Shown here: positions 40,897 through 51,442 of the stretch, in pieces
Numbering within the stretch: the first letter of the stretch is position 1
How the letters are laid out: each line of letters begins with the position of its first letter
NCBI RefSeq assembly: GCF_001684335.1
Contig: NZ_LOIC01000063.1
Location: 60,485-124,484 of the forward strand
Reading direction: 5' to 3'
DNA length: 64,000 nt
Source of the DNA: Photorhabdus namnaonensis
GTDB lineage: Bacteria > Pseudomonadota > Gammaproteobacteria > Enterobacterales > Enterobacteriaceae
Notes under the pieces: model-generated
Databases searched by the model: none
Told to the model about the DNA's origin: nothing
Seen by the model: only the letters and a program-made list of their open reading frames with translations
Program-made: the position numbers and the translations under genes

Positions 40897-43158
40897 ATGA
40901 GTGAGATAACTCACGATGGCGTGGAGCGTCTGCCGCTCCACTCATTTACAGAAACCGCCTACCTGAACTACTCCATGTACGTCATCATGGATAGGGCGCT
41001 GCCTTTTATCGGTGATGGTTTGAAACCGGTTCAGCGCCGTATTGTTTATGCCATGTCGGAATTGGGCTTGAACAATACCGCCAAATTTAAGAAATCCGCC
41101 CGTACCGTGGGTGATGTACTGGGTAAATATCATCCACATGGTGATGGTGCTTGTTATGAAGCGATGGTGCTCATGGCGCAGCCATTTTCTTACCGTTATC
41201 CTTTAGTGGATGGGCAAGGAAACTGGGGTGCGCCGGATGATCCCAAATCTTTCGCCGCGATGCGTTATACCGAGTCTCGCCTGTCTAAGTATGCCGAGTT
41301 GCTGTTGACTGAGTTAGGCCACGGTACCGTTGACTGGGTGCCAAACTTTGACGGCACGTTGCAGGAACCGAAAATGCTGCCGGCGCGTCTGCCAAATATT
41401 TTGCTGAATGGCACTACCGGTATCGCGGTGGGGATGGCGACAGATATTCCGCCCCATAATGCTCGTGAAGTGGGGAATGCACTGGTTACGCTGCTGGATA
41501 AGCCGCAGAGTTCCCTTGATGATTTGATGGAGCACGTTAAAGGCCCTGATTATCCGACCGAAGCAGAGATCATCACTTCTCACGAAGATATCCGTAAGAT
41601 TTATAAAAATGGCCGAGGTTCGGTACGGATGCGTGCTGTTTGGTCAAAAGAAGATGGCAATGTCGTGATCACTGCGTTGCCGCATCAGGTTTCTGGCGCC
41701 AAAGTGTTGGAACAGATCGCTAACCAAATGCGGGCTAAGAAGCTGCCGATGGTTGATGACTTACGTGATGAATCGGATCATGAAAATCCAACGCGTCTGG
41801 TTATTGTCCCTCGCACAAATCGGGTTGATTTGGAATTGGTGATGAATCATCTATTTGCGACCACAGATTTGGAAAAAAGTTATCGCGTCAACCTGAATAT
41901 GATTGGGTTGGATAACCGTCCGACCGTGAAAGGGCTGGTTGAGATCCTCTCCGAATGGCTGATATTCCGCCGGGAAACGGTTCGTAAGCGTCTGAACCAT
42001 CGTCTGGAAAAAGTCCTTAAGCGCCTGCATGTGCTGGAAGGATTACTGATCGCATTTCTCAATATTGATGAAGTGATTCACATTATCCGTAGTGAAGATG
42101 AACCCAAACCGGTATTAATGTCACGTTTTGGTTTAAGTGAGACGCAAACAGAAGCTATTCTTGAGCTGAAATTACGCCACTTAGCTAAACTGGAAGAGGT
42201 GAAAATCCGTGGCGAACAGAATGAGCTGGCAAAAGAGCGAGATAAGTTACAGGCGATTCTGGGGTCTGAGCGCAAACTGAACACGCTGTTGAAGAAAGAG
42301 ATCATGGCTGATGCAGCCACTTATGGCGATGAGCGTCGTTCTCCAATGAGAGAACGTGATGAAGCCAAAGCGATGAGTGAGCATGACATTGCGCCTTCTG
42401 AGCCGGTGACTATCGTATTGTCTGAGATGGGTTGGGTTCGTAGCGCGAAAGGCCACGATATCGATCCGGCCGGGTTGAATTATAAAGCGGGTGATAGTTT
42501 CCGTGGCGCAGCCCGAGGTAAGAGTAACCAGCCGGTTGTTTTTATTGATACAACTGGTCGCAGTTACTCGCTTGATTCGCGGGATTTGCCTTCTGCCAGA
42601 GGGCAAGGGGAACCACTGACGGGGAAATTGACTTTACCTGCCGGGGCAACGGTGGAGCATGTATTGATGGCGCCTGATGAACAGAAGTTTCTGATGGCCT
42701 CTGATGCCGGTTATGGTTTTATCTGTAATTTTAGTGATTTGGTTGCTAAAAACCGAGCGGGTAAGGCACTGATTACCTTGCCGGAAAATGCTCGCGTCAT
42801 GACGCCGCTGGAAATAACTAATCCGCAGGATGATATGCTGCTGGCAATTACCAGCTCAGGCCGGATGTTAATGTTCCCGGTTGCAGATTTGCCTCAGATT
42901 TCTAAAGGGAAAGGGAATAAGATAATTTCTGTTCAGTCAGCCTCAGAAAATGACCTGTTGAGTTGGTTATTGATACTATCGCCACAATCGTCTATTACAC
43001 TTTACTTTGGCAAGCGTAAATTGACGCTGCGTCCTGAAGATCTTCAAAAATTCCGGGCAGAACGTGGTCGTAAGGGAACCCCTCTACCTCGTGGGTTGCA
43101 GCGTATTGAACGGGTTCAGGTTGAGACACCACCTTCTGCTACTAACGTAACTAAATAG
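40897..43158 (+). CDS. parC: DNA topoisomerase IV subunit A ParC
   Basis: 753 residues (E. coli 752). The DNA-cleaving Tyr lies in [11 protein letters not shown] near residue 124. The quinolone-resistance region reads [11 protein letters not shown]: residue 84 is Gly (codon GGT, 41146-41148) where E. coli ParC has Ser80. The C-terminal beta-pinwheel for chiral DNA wrapping begins near 500. Four extra residues are present at the N-terminus relative to E. coli. It partners with parE just upstream. Confidence 0.98.
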   Translation: MSEITHDGVERLPLHSFTETAYLNYSMYVIMDRALPFIGDGLKPVQRRIVYAMSELGLNNTAKFKKSARTVGDVLGKYHPHGDGACYEAMVLMAQPFSYRYPLVDGQGNWGAPDDPKSFAAMRYTESRLSKYAELLLTELGHGTVDWVPNFDGTLQEPKMLPARLPNILLNGTTGIAVGMATDIPPHNAREVGNALVTLLDKPQSSLDDLMEHVKGPDYPTEAEIITSHEDIRKIYKNGRGSVRMRAVWSKEDGNVVITALPHQVSGAKVLEQIANQMRAKKLPMVDDLRDESDHENPTRLVIVPRTNRVDLELVMNHLFATTDLEKSYRVNLNMIGLDNRPTVKGLVEILSEWLIFRRETVRKRLNHRLEKVLKRLHVLEGLLIAFLNIDEVIHIIRSEDEPKPVLMSRFGLSETQTEAILELKLRHLAKLEEVKIRGEQNELAKERDKLQAILGSERKLNTLLKKEIMADAATYGDERRSPMRERDEAKAMSEHDIAPSEPVTIVLSEMGWVRSAKGHDIDPAGLNYKAGDSFRGAARGKSNQPVVFIDTTGRSYSLDSRDLPSARGQGEPLTGKLTLPAGATVEHVLMAPDEQKFLMASDAGYGFICNFSDLVAKNRAGKALITLPENARVMTPLEITNPQDDMLLAITSSGRMLMFPVADLPQISKGKGNKIISVQSASENDLLSWLLILSPQSSITLYFGKRKLTLRPEDLQKFRAERGRKGTPLPRGLQRIERVQVETPPSATNVTK

Positions 43159-43180
43159 TGGGATTAAATAAGAGGGGATT

Positions 43181-43924
43181 ATGTTAGCAATTATTCGCGG
43201 CATTATTGTTATTCTGTTTTCGATTGTAGTGTGTGTCTCTGGTGCTATTTACTGTTTATTCAGGCCACGTCACCCTGACCATGTTATGGTGTTTGGTAAT
43301 ATGTTTGGTCGGTTGTCGAAAATATTTGGTGTCAAAATTATTGAACGTATTCCTGCGGAAGCCAGACATTATGGTCCGAGTATCTACATTGGCAACCACC
43401 AAAACAACTATGACATGATAACTATGTCCAATGCGGTTCAGCCTGGCACAGTGACGGTGGGTAAAAAAAGTCTGGTGCTGATCCCATTTTTTGGTCAGCT
43501 TTATTGGCTGGCAGGTAATATCCTAATTGATCGTGCTAACCGTGCTAAAGCACATGGCACGATTGCTCAGGTTGTGGAGCAGATTAAAAATCGTCGTCTT
43601 TCTATTTGGATGTTCCCGGAAGGTACCCGCAGTCGTGGCCGAGGCTTGTTGCCGTTTAAAACCGGTGCTTTTCACGCTGCGATCTTGGCGGGAGTACCGA
43701 TTGTCCCGGTCTGCGTTTCTTCCATTACTAATGGCAATATTAAGTTGAATCGCTGGAATAATGGTTCAGTCATTGTTGAAATGTTGCCACCCATTGATAC
43801 TTCTGGATATACCAAAGATCAGGTGCGTGAACTGGCGGAATATTGTCATCAGATAATGAAAACTAAAATAGAAGAGCTGGATGAGGAATTGGCCGCAATG
43901 GAGAAACAGGGTAAGTACTCATAA
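43181..43924 (+). CDS. plsC: 1-acyl-sn-glycerol-3-phosphate acyltransferase PlsC
   Basis: 247 residues (E. coli 245). It makes phosphatidic acid from lysophosphatidic acid at the inner membrane. An N-terminal membrane helix is followed by the acyltransferase motifs NHQNNYD near 72-79 (HX4D) and FPEGTRSRG near 145-153. It lies downstream of parC in the usual enterobacterial order. Confidence 0.96.
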   Translation: MLAIIRGIIVILFSIVVCVSGAIYCLFRPRHPDHVMVFGNMFGRLSKIFGVKIIERIPAEARHYGPSIYIGNHQNNYDMITMSNAVQPGTVTVGKKSLVLIPFFGQLYWLAGNILIDRANRAKAHGTIAQVVEQIKNRRLSIWMFPEGTRSRGRGLLPFKTGAFHAAILAGVPIVPVCVSSITNGNIKLNRWNNGSVIVEMLPPIDTSGYTKDQVRELAEYCHQIMKTKIEELDEELAAMEKQGKYS

Positions 43925-43996
43925 CAGGTTATTCTTGACCACTCTTTGATTATAAAGTGTGGAACTAACAAAGGCGATAGCTTTTAAGCGTACTTT

Positions 43997-44030
43997 AATC
44001 CTCACATATTTAGTATATGTGAGGATTTTT
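43997..44030 (+). terminator. Terminator downstream of plsC
   Basis: AATCCTCACATAT and ATATGTGAGGATT pair with a 5-base loop and are followed by TTTT. It ends the parEC-plsC transcript. The rest of the 388-bp gap to ftsP holds no supported gene and should contain the ftsP promoter. Confidence 0.85.
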
Positions 44031-44312
44031 GTTCGTTGTCCATGACCACAATTTATTATTAGTCGGAAATGACATGTACTTCGCTGATTGGGAAAGATTC
44101 GTGTAATGCATTCAGATAGTTTAATTCCCTTCATATTCGCGTTATGATGAGCGCTTGGTAAATAATGTTTTTGTTAAGCGCAATCAGAAGGATAATAAGC
44201 TTCAATAACTTCAATAATGAGTTATTCGCTGCCGGGGTGAATGATTGCAGTGTCTCAACTATTTTTGAGCCATATAAACCCGGAATTTAATTAGGTTTAT
44301 CGCGGAGAAAAT

Positions 44313-45734
44313 ATGTCATTTAGTCGGCGCCAATTTATTCAGGTATCAGGCTTGGCGATGTGTATCGGCGCCGCTCCTTTATGGGTTCGGGCCAGCAAAA
44401 ATCAGCAGACTGCTTTGCCGATTCCCCCTTTATTGGAATCCCGTGGTGGACAGCCGTTATTTCTGACTTTACAAAAAGCGCATTGGACTTTTGATGGACA
44501 ATATAAAACCAGTGTATGGGGAATTAATGGCCAATATCTTGGTCCGACTGTACGGGTTCATAAAAACGATGATGTCAAACTGATATATAGCAATCGGCTG
44601 GCGGAGCCGGTTTCGATGACTGTCAGCGGATTACAATTACCGGGTACATTGATTGGTGGGGTTGCCCGTCAGATTTCTCCGGGGTCTGATTGGTCGCCAG
44701 TGTTGCCTATTCGTCAGCAGGCGGCAACTTGCTGGTATCATGCCAATACACCTAATCGGATGGCGCCGCATGTTTATAAGGGTTTAGCTGGCATGTGGTT
44801 GGTGGAAGATGAAACTAGCCGCCATTTGCCGTTGCCAAAACATTATGGCGTTAATGATTTCCCGATTATTCTTCAGGATAAACGGTTGGATAACTTTGGG
44901 GTTCCTGAATATCAGCCGGCCTCTGATAGCGGATTTATTGGTAATACTCTGTTAGTGAATGGCGTACAAAATCCTTTCATTGAAGTATCTCGTGGCTGGA
45001 TTCGTTTACGGTTACTAAATGCATCCAATGCCCGCCGATATCAGCTACAGATCAGCGATGGTCGCCCTTTCTATATGATAGGCACTGATTTGGGGCTGTT
45101 GCCTGCGCCGATAGCCGTTCAGCAACTCTCCCTTGCGCCGGGAGAACGGCGTGAAGTATTGATTGATATGTCCAAAGAGGAGGAAGTTGTTGTTACCGCC
45201 GGTGAATCAGCCGGGATACTTGATAAGTTACGTGGGCTGTTTGAACCCTCCCCCGTGTTGATTTCCAGTACCGTTCTGACCATTAAAGCAACCGGCTTAT
45301 TATCTTTGGTGACAGATGATCTCCCGTCTCGCCTGGTTGATGATGTCACGCCGGTTTCCAATGCAATTCGTAACCGGGAAATTTATCTTGATGGTAATAT
45401 GCCGGGAATTAACGGTGCGTTATGGGATATGAATCGGGTAGATATTACTAGCCAACAAGGAACGTGGGAGCGTTGGATCGTAAATGCCTCTGTCCCACAA
45501 CCGTTCCATATTGAAGGTGTGCAGTTTAAGGTGATTAACCACAATGGTGGGACACCTCAACCGCAAGATTATGGTTGGAAGGATACCGTTTGGGTTGATG
45601 GGCGGGTGGAATTACTGGTTTATATGAACCAGCCCTCTTATGAACACTTCCCATTCCTCTATTACAGCCAGATTCTGGAAATGGCTGATCGCGGCTCTGT
45701 CGGGCAATTAGTGACTATACCTGCCAATCAATAA
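44313..45734 (+). CDS. ftsP: Cell division protein FtsP (SufI), Tat-exported cupredoxin-like
   Basis: 473 residues (E. coli 470). A twin-arginine signal peptide (SRRQFIQVSG at 4-12, cleavage near LWVRA) sends it to the periplasm folded. Three cupredoxin domains follow, as in multicopper oxidases, but copper-binding His-rich motifs are not kept, as known for SufI. It stabilises the divisome under stress. Standard neighbour of plsC. Confidence 0.95.
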   Translation: MSFSRRQFIQVSGLAMCIGAAPLWVRASKNQQTALPIPPLLESRGGQPLFLTLQKAHWTFDGQYKTSVWGINGQYLGPTVRVHKNDDVKLIYSNRLAEPVSMTVSGLQLPGTLIGGVARQISPGSDWSPVLPIRQQAATCWYHANTPNRMAPHVYKGLAGMWLVEDETSRHLPLPKHYGVNDFPIILQDKRLDNFGVPEYQPASDSGFIGNTLLVNGVQNPFIEVSRGWIRLRLLNASNARRYQLQISDGRPFYMIGTDLGLLPAPIAVQQLSLAPGERREVLIDMSKEEEVVVTAGESAGILDKLRGLFEPSPVLISSTVLTIKATGLLSLVTDDLPSRLVDDVTPVSNAIRNREIYLDGNMPGINGALWDMNRVDITSQQGTWERWIVNASVPQPFHIEGVQFKVINHNGGTPQPQDYGWKDTVWVDGRVELLVYMNQPSYEHFPFLYYSQILEMADRGSVGQLVTIPANQ

Positions 45735-45874
45735 TGAAAATAGCTCAACGAAATTGGGGCGCGGCGTTGATGCCGAGCACGTTTTAATTGCCATCCTTAA
45801 ACCACCTCCTCCTAAGGAAGTGGTGATTGTTCTGATTTGCCTACTATCACCTTATCAATTTTATCCGCTGTTTT

Positions 45875-46753
45875 TCAGCGCTGATCATTAGCATCCCTTT
45901 GCTCAAGAAGCTCAAGGAATTCACTGAAATCAACGAATGTTTCAGGGGTTGGCCCCAGACGTTTGCCGATATCTAGCGTGGTCATCGTGGTCAGATCTTC
46001 TTTTTCTAGTTTGAAATCGAATACATCAAAGTTCTCTTTAATTCTTGATAACGTAGTTGATTTAGGTATCACAATCATGCCGTTATCAATGTGCCAACGG
46101 ATAACAATCTGTGCGGGTGTTTTGCCATACTTTTGTGCCAGATGTTGAACCAGTGGATTATCGAAAACGTCTTCTCCGCCTTGTGCCAGCGGGCTCCAGG
46201 ATTCGGTAACGATATTATGTGTCGCATTCCAGGCATGAAGCTGACGTTGCTGCAACAGCGGATGCAACTCAACCTGATTAATGACGGGATGAACGCCGGT
46301 TTCATTGATTAGTCGCTGGATATGTTCAGGTTGGAAATTAGAAACGCCGATACTACGAATAAGCCCCTCTTTCTGCAATTCAATCAATTGTTGCCAGGCG
46401 TTAACATATTGATTTTGCGGTGGTGCCGGCCAGTGAATAAGGTAAAGGTCAACATAATCCAGTTGCAACTTTTCCAAACTTTCTGACAGAGCGGCCCGGA
46501 CATCGTTATGCTTATCATTCCACAATTTGGTGGTGATAAAGATATCCTCACGGGGGATATCTGTTTCTTGTAACGCGTTGCCTACACCTTTCTCATTGTT
46601 GTAGATAGCGGCGGTATCAATTGCCCGATAACCGATATCTAGTGCTGCATGGATTGTTTCTGCTATCTGTTGGTCATCTGCGGCCCATGATCCAAGTCCC
46701 AATTGTGGCATGTGATTCCCATCAGCAAGTCTGATAATAGGTTGATTATCCAT
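45875..46753 (-). CDS. dkgA: 2,5-diketo-D-gluconate reductase A / aldo-keto reductase
   Basis: 292 residues (E. coli DkgA 275; extra residues are at the C-terminus). The AKR catalytic set is present: Asp46, Tyr51, Lys76 and His107 (YLIHWPAP). Signatures GYRAIDTAAIYNNEKGVG and IRSIGVSNFQPEH fit, and the NADPH site IPKSTTLSRIKEN is near residue 230. It reduces small aldehydes and methylglyoxal in relatives. It is close to yghB-metC-exbBD as in E. coli, with yqhD and yqhC missing. Confidence 0.93.
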   Translation of the reverse strand: MDNQPIIRLADGNHMPQLGLGSWAADDQQIAETIHAALDIGYRAIDTAAIYNNEKGVGNALQETDIPREDIFITTKLWNDKHNDVRAALSESLEKLQLDYVDLYLIHWPAPPQNQYVNAWQQLIELQKEGLIRSIGVSNFQPEHIQRLINETGVHPVINQVELHPLLQQRQLHAWNATHNIVTESWSPLAQGGEDVFDNPLVQHLAQKYGKTPAQIVIRWHIDNGMIVIPKSTTLSRIKENFDVFDFKLEKEDLTTMTTLDIGKRLGPTPETFVDFSEFLELLEQRDANDQR

Positions 46754-47026
46754 TACTAACTCCTATAAAAAGATAGACTTAAAATATCAGCTAAAATCAT
46801 GGCGATTGATATTAAGTTGATATTAAGAGTAATTGAAGAAAGTAATACAATTGGCGTGATCCAGGCCATGATTGTGATCAACACATGGTCAAGTGCATAG
46901 ATTGACCGATTTGGTGATGCATCGATACCAAGAATATCACTTAGTGGCTGAGCTTGAGTCCATATAATATTGGTACATTAAGTTAAGGATAAAAACCTTG
47001 CTGCTGCTTGTAAACCATGATGACTT

Positions 47027-47698
47027 TTATTTACGTTTTGCCGCCGAGATTTTCTTATGGCGCCAATACATCAGCAAGGAGGCGCTTAAACCACTTAACA
47101 ACAGCACTATGGGTAAAATTATCAAAATGTTCATCACCAGATCTTGGTGATTCTTAATAAACGGTATCTGATTGAGGAGATAACCAAAACCGACCACGAT
47201 GACAACCCATAATAAGCCACTTAACCAGTTAAAAACTTGAAAGCGTTTACTGTTAAGGCCGGATATACCCGCCAATGTTGGTAACAGAGTGCGGACAAAA
47301 GCCAAAAAACGGCCGATCAGTAAAGCGGCCAGACCATGTTTGAAAAACAACTTGTTAGCTCGTTGGCGATACTGAATAGGAAGTTGTGCCAGCCAATTCT
47401 TAACTCGTTTGGTATCACCAAGCCATAGCCCTTGAAGATAACCAAGCCAGCAGCCGATACTTGCCGCTGTTGTTAATATAAAAACGGTTGGGATAAAACT
47501 CATGACCCCCTTGGCAATTAATGCGCCAGAAAGGATTAACAGAGTATCACCGGGTAGAAAGGCGGCAGGTAATAAGCCATTTTCCAGAACCAGTGTCACA
47601 AATAGAATGCCATAGATAATCCAGACAACATCGGGGTTGGCAAGTTTAGAAAAGTCATGCTGCCATAATGCCTGCATGATCCCGTTTAGTACTTCCAT
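47027..47698 (-). CDS. yghB: DedA family membrane protein YghB
   Basis: 223 residues (E. coli YghB 219). The DedA core is present: [20 protein letters not shown] near 39-58 and [18 protein letters not shown] near 130-147, with several membrane helices and a basic cytosolic C-terminus. DedA proteins support membrane homeostasis and cell division, probably through lipid-carrier transport. Position near metC and exbBD matches yghB rather than its paralogue yqjA. Confidence 0.93.
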   Translation of the reverse strand: MEVLNGIMQALWQHDFSKLANPDVVWIIYGILFVTLVLENGLLPAAFLPGDTLLILSGALIAKGVMSFIPTVFILTTAASIGCWLGYLQGLWLGDTKRVKNWLAQLPIQYRQRANKLFFKHGLAALLIGRFLAFVRTLLPTLAGISGLNSKRFQVFNWLSGLLWVVIVVGFGYLLNQIPFIKNHQDLVMNILIILPIVLLLSGLSASLLMYWRHKKISAAKRK

Positions 47699-47933
47699 TG
47701 CTTATCCTGTGACTGTTAATAAATAAATTTATTGCATCTGTATATATAAAGTCAGTTTACAGTAAAAGCTTAAGCATGGCTTGACTTTATCCCTGATAAG
47801 GGAAAATTAATGGCTGATACTAATGAATCAATTGGGCACATAACCATTAAACAAAAGTTAAAAAAATAGAAAAGGAGCGATTCATCGCAACCCTTTCAAA
47901 ATACATTTTAAGGCTCGCTCATCAAAATCGATG

Positions 47934-48425
47934 TTAAATTTCATCTAGGTTAACTCTGATCCGCTTTGCTGGATTTTTGATACGCTCACGAACCACATCC
48001 AGAATATCCCCATCATTATCATTTTCAGCTGCGTTGTAAGACGCTTTTTTTAGGTCATGATTATCACCATATGCCCTTTTTGTTCTCTCATCATCTACCC
48101 AGCCAAAGATAATAATTTTACTTTCGGCGTGGAAACGGAAAAAAAGGCGATATTGTTGGAAAAATTTTGCTCTGAACCAGTGTTGTCTTTTTCCACCCAA
48201 TGTGTCACCTAAACGAAAGGCTATATTAGCTGGATAATTGGGAATAATTTCAGTAACGAGTTTTATGATTGCCGCCAGGTGTTTTGTATCATTTTTTTTA
48301 AAGTAGTCATTTGGATATTTTTGCTGAAGTTGTTCTACCTTATCTATTGCTTGTTTTAGTTGTTCGATAAAGCATGGATGAGCAAAAAGAGTCCATCCGT
48401 TTATTACACACACTCGATCGTACAT
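47934..48425 (-). CDS. yhaV: YhaV family ribonuclease toxin
   Basis: 163 residues of the RelE-like YhaV family: INGWTLFAHPCFIEQL at the start, AFRLGDTLGGKRQHWFRAKFFQQYRLFFRF near 76-105 and FGWVDDERTKRAYG. These are the conserved core of E. coli YhaV, an mRNA/rRNA-cleaving toxin. The last 40 residues differ from the E. coli end. It lies six bases downstream of the prlF-like antitoxin, in the antitoxin-first order of this family. The pair is inserted between yghB and metC. Confidence 0.9.
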   Translation of the reverse strand: MYDRVCVINGWTLFAHPCFIEQLKQAIDKVEQLQQKYPNDYFKKNDTKHLAAIIKLVTEIIPNYPANIAFRLGDTLGGKRQHWFRAKFFQQYRLFFRFHAESKIIIFGWVDDERTKRAYGDNHDLKKASYNAAENDNDGDILDVVRERIKNPAKRIRVNLDEI

Positions 48426-48431
48426 AGTTCT

Positions 48432-48782
48432 TTACTCATCGTCAGCCGATAATGGGTTGTTCAGATCTATGTTTATTCCAGCGACAAGTGATTTTGTTTG
48501 GTTAATAAGCTGTTCATCTAATTGCTGTACTTGTTCAGGATGTTTCTGAATGTCTTTTGCCAGAAAGTTCAGAAATGATTCCATGACAAGATCTTTTTCT
48601 TCTTCGCTGTTTTTACGACGAATAAGTACATCACCGGAAGATAAAATCTTATATGCGATACTGTCATGACCTGGTTTTAGCTTAAGCGCTTTACGGACAG
48701 ATATTGGGATAGTTGTCTGGCTGCGACGGGTAAGCTTGGATTCTGCACTAACTTCGAACTCAACATTTGGTAAGACGTGCAT
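48432..48782 (-). CDS. prlF: PrlF (SohA) family antitoxin
   Basis: 116 residues. The N-terminal AbrB/SpoVT-like swapped-hairpin DNA-binding domain is seen (ESKLTRRSQTTIPISVRKALKLKPGHDSIAY). The C-terminal helical part (FLNFLAKDIQKHPEQV, SLVAGINIDLNNPLSADDE) binds the toxin. A GAGG ribosome site precedes ATG 48782. It should neutralise the YhaV-like toxin and repress the operon. Confidence 0.9.
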   Translation of the reverse strand: MHVLPNVEFEVSAESKLTRRSQTTIPISVRKALKLKPGHDSIAYKILSSGDVLIRRKNSEEEKDLVMESFLNFLAKDIQKHPEQVQQLDEQLINQTKSLVAGINIDLNNPLSADDE

Positions 48783-48927
48783 ATTTCTACCTCGTTATGC
48801 TGATTTGAGAATCTGTTTAACGAAATGTAATGCAAATACATTGTACTGGCAATATATCTATATTATCGCTTCATGCTGACTTCCAAGTGTTAAGTTTTTC
48901 AGTTTATTACATTGAATAACAATAAAA

Positions 48928-50121
48928 TTAATCAACTGAAATTCGACTAAATCCTTCTGCGAGGTCATCAATCAAATCTTGAACATTCTCCAGCCCGACA
49001 TGCAGGCGGAACAGGGTGCCCGTCCTTTGTGGCGTACCGTACTGGCGTATCATTTTTATCTCTTCTGGTTGATAACCCAGGATCAAAGATTCAAAACCGC
49101 CCCATGAGAATGCCATTTTAAAATGGTGAAAATTATCCAGATAATCGGTAAATTGCTGCGGGGTTAATTTCTCTTTCAACTGAAAAGAGAACAGGCCATT
49201 ACTGCCGCTGAAATCACGGATGAAATTCTTGTGGCCGGGGCAAGAGGGTAGAGCCGGATGATAGACTGCGGCGACTTCTGCTCTTTGTTGCAGCCAGCGT
49301 GCGATTTCAATACCGCTTTTTTCATGCTGTTTCAGGCGAATAGCTAAAGTACGTAATCCACGACTGGCCATATAAACCGTATCGGCATCTGCCATTTGTC
49401 CCATCAAATAAGAACTCTCTCGCAGTTGTACACAACAGCGTTCATTAGCTACAGCAATACCCAACATTGCGTCTGAGTGACCAATAATATATTTGGTGCC
49501 GGATTGAATTGAAATATCGATGCCGAATTCTAGCGCTTTAAACAGCACGCCTGCCGACCAGGTATTATCGATCATGATGACAATATCTGGATTGACGCGC
49601 CGTACCGCACGGACAATCGCGGGAATATCCTGTACTTCCATCGTGATGGAGCCAGGGGATTCAAGAAACACCACTTTAGTATTGGGTTTAATCAGATCCG
49701 CAATCTCCTCGCCAATCATGGGATCGAAATAATCGGTAGTCATATTCATCCGTGACAATATCTTGTCGCAGAAGCCTTGCGTCGGGTCATAAGCCGAACC
49801 GGTTAATAGAATATGATCACCGGCGGCGGCAAAAGCGAGAATGGCATGACTAACCGCGGCAGCGCCAGAAGGGTAAAGCATACAGCCTGCGCCGCCTTCC
49901 AGTTCAGTCATTGCTGCTTGAAAAGAGAAATGAGTCTGTGTACCACGGCGGCCATAAAACAGTTCACCTTTGGCTCGGTTTTGCGTCGCCTGTCTTTTAG
50001 CGGCGACAGAATCGAAGATCACCGATGATGTTCGCTGAATGATTGGATTGACTGCGCCTTGAGTAAATTTTTGGCTTCTACCTGCATTGACCAGTGAAGT
50101 TTCCAGTTTTTTTTCTGCCAT
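48928..50121 (-). CDS. metC: Cystathionine beta-lyase MetC
   Basis: 397 residues (E. coli 395). A PLP enzyme that splits cystathionine to homocysteine, pyruvate and ammonia. PLP-binding Lys is in [14 protein letters not shown] near residue 211, with [16 protein letters not shown] and [14 protein letters not shown] for cofactor contacts. It is divergent from exbB, as in E. coli. A MetJ box is expected upstream, but I could not mark one clearly. Confidence 0.96.
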   Translation of the reverse strand: MAEKKLETSLVNAGRSQKFTQGAVNPIIQRTSSVIFDSVAAKRQATQNRAKGELFYGRRGTQTHFSFQAAMTELEGGAGCMLYPSGAAAVSHAILAFAAAGDHILLTGSAYDPTQGFCDKILSRMNMTTDYFDPMIGEEIADLIKPNTKVVFLESPGSITMEVQDIPAIVRAVRRVNPDIVIMIDNTWSAGVLFKALEFGIDISIQSGTKYIIGHSDAMLGIAVANERCCVQLRESSYLMGQMADADTVYMASRGLRTLAIRLKQHEKSGIEIARWLQQRAEVAAVYHPALPSCPGHKNFIRDFSGSNGLFSFQLKEKLTPQQFTDYLDNFHHFKMAFSWGGFESLILGYQPEEIKMIRQYGTPQRTGTLFRLHVGLENVQDLIDDLAEGFSRISVD

Positions 50122-50307
50122 GATCCATTGCTACCTTGAACACTTCAATTTTTGAAATGGTATAAAAAAATAGAGTTAACACGTTAAAAGATTTAGACCT
50201 TTTTGTACAAAAGGATTAGAACAACTTGACGAAAATTCATTCTGATTACCTGTGAGTGGGAGCTCTTCAACTTTATTTTGTGAAGGGGTAATACTTTTTT
50301 ATTAAAC

Positions 50308-50326
50308 AATAATGATAATTACTATC
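50308..50326. promoter_or_regulatory. Fur box upstream of exbB
   Basis: AATAATGATAATTACTATC matches the 19-bp Fur consensus GATAATGATAATCATTATC at 16 positions. It lies 90 bases ahead of exbB in the metC-exbB divergent gap (295 bp), so exbBD should be iron-repressed. Confidence 0.8.
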
Positions 50327-50416
50327 AAATCACTTAAGGTTTGATATTATCAGCCTGCATTTTCATTCAATCTGGTGAAGATGAGTGAAGACTCGGTATA
50401 AATTAAGGTTAGTGAG

Positions 50417-51439
50417 ATGACGAACAGTAATTCACGGCTAAATAACAAGGTTTATAGCAAAGGGAGTAAAGGCCAACTGATGCGAAATTTGACTGCTTCA
50501 ATAATATTAGCGTTCGGGCTGACAGGTTCAGCATTGGCTGATACAGCACCTGCATCGGCAACAGACAACAATACTACGGCAAAAACCGCCCAAATTGCAG
50601 GTTCTACTCCGGCAACGACGGGTACAACCGCACCACCTGCAAATCAGATTGCACCGCAAACGGCACCTGCGACGGAGGCCGCCCAAGTGACGCCGGTTGC
50701 GACGGATGAGGTTGCACCTAACGTTCCTGCTGATGAAGCCAGCCTTTCCAGCGGCTTTGCGACTGATCTGTCTATTTGGGGCATGTATCAGAACGCCGAC
50801 GTTGTTGTTAAGACCGTGATGATTGGTCTGGTGATCGCTTCTGTGATTACCTGGGCCTTATTCTTCTCAAAAGGCACAGAACTGTTGGCTGCTGGTCGTC
50901 GTTTACGTAAAGAGCGACTGGCTTTGGCGGACGTGAAGAGTCTTGATCAGGCGGCGGAAATTGCCGAAGGTTTCAACAAACTCAGTATCAGCCGCTTGTT
51001 ACTGGGTGAAGCACGGGCAGAACGTCAGCTATCTTCTGAGAGCGCTGATCTGAATAGCACAAAAGAGCGCGCGGCTTTCCGTATGGAGCGTTCGGTTGCG
51101 GCGATCAGCCGTCATATGGGGCGTGGCAATGGCTATCTGGCAACCATTGGGGCGATCTCTCCTTTCGTTGGTCTGTTTGGTACGGTATGGGGCATCATGA
51201 ACAGCTTTATCGGTATTGCTCACTCCCAGACAACTAACCTCGCGGTTGTGGCGCCGGGTATTGCGGAAGCCTTATTAGCGACAGCGCTTGGTCTGGTGGC
51301 TGCGATTCCTGCTGTTGTGATTTATAACATCTTCGCCCGAATGATCGCGGCTTACCGTGGTCAGGTTGGCGATATGGCGGCACAGTCGTTATTACTGCTT
51401 GGCCGTGATCTGGATTTAGCAAATAGCAAGACAAGGTGA
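50417..51439 (+). CDS. exbB: TonB-system energising protein ExbB, with N-terminal extension
   Basis: 340 residues from ATG 50417 against 244 in E. coli. The core (about 110-340) has three membrane helices with VVVKTVMIGLVIASVITW, GYLATIGAISPFVGLFGTVWGI and IAEALLATALGLVAAIPAVV. The N-terminal 105 residues hold a signal-like helix (ASIILAFGLTGSALA) and a spacer rich in A, T and P. Such extended forms occur in Serratia and Yersinia relatives. ATG 50480 just before the signal is an equally good start (319 residues). It uses proton motive force with ExbD to drive TonB. Confidence 0.93.
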   Translation: MTNSNSRLNNKVYSKGSKGQLMRNLTASIILAFGLTGSALADTAPASATDNNTTAKTAQIAGSTPATTGTTAPPANQIAPQTAPATEAAQVTPVATDEVAPNVPADEASLSSGFATDLSIWGMYQNADVVVKTVMIGLVIASVITWALFFSKGTELLAAGRRLRKERLALADVKSLDQAAEIAEGFNKLSISRLLLGEARAERQLSSESADLNSTKERAAFRMERSVAAISRHMGRGNGYLATIGAISPFVGLFGTVWGIMNSFIGIAHSQTTNLAVVAPGIAEALLATALGLVAAIPAVVIYNIFARMIAAYRGQVGDMAAQSLLLLGRDLDLANSKTR

Positions 51440-51442
51440 TTT

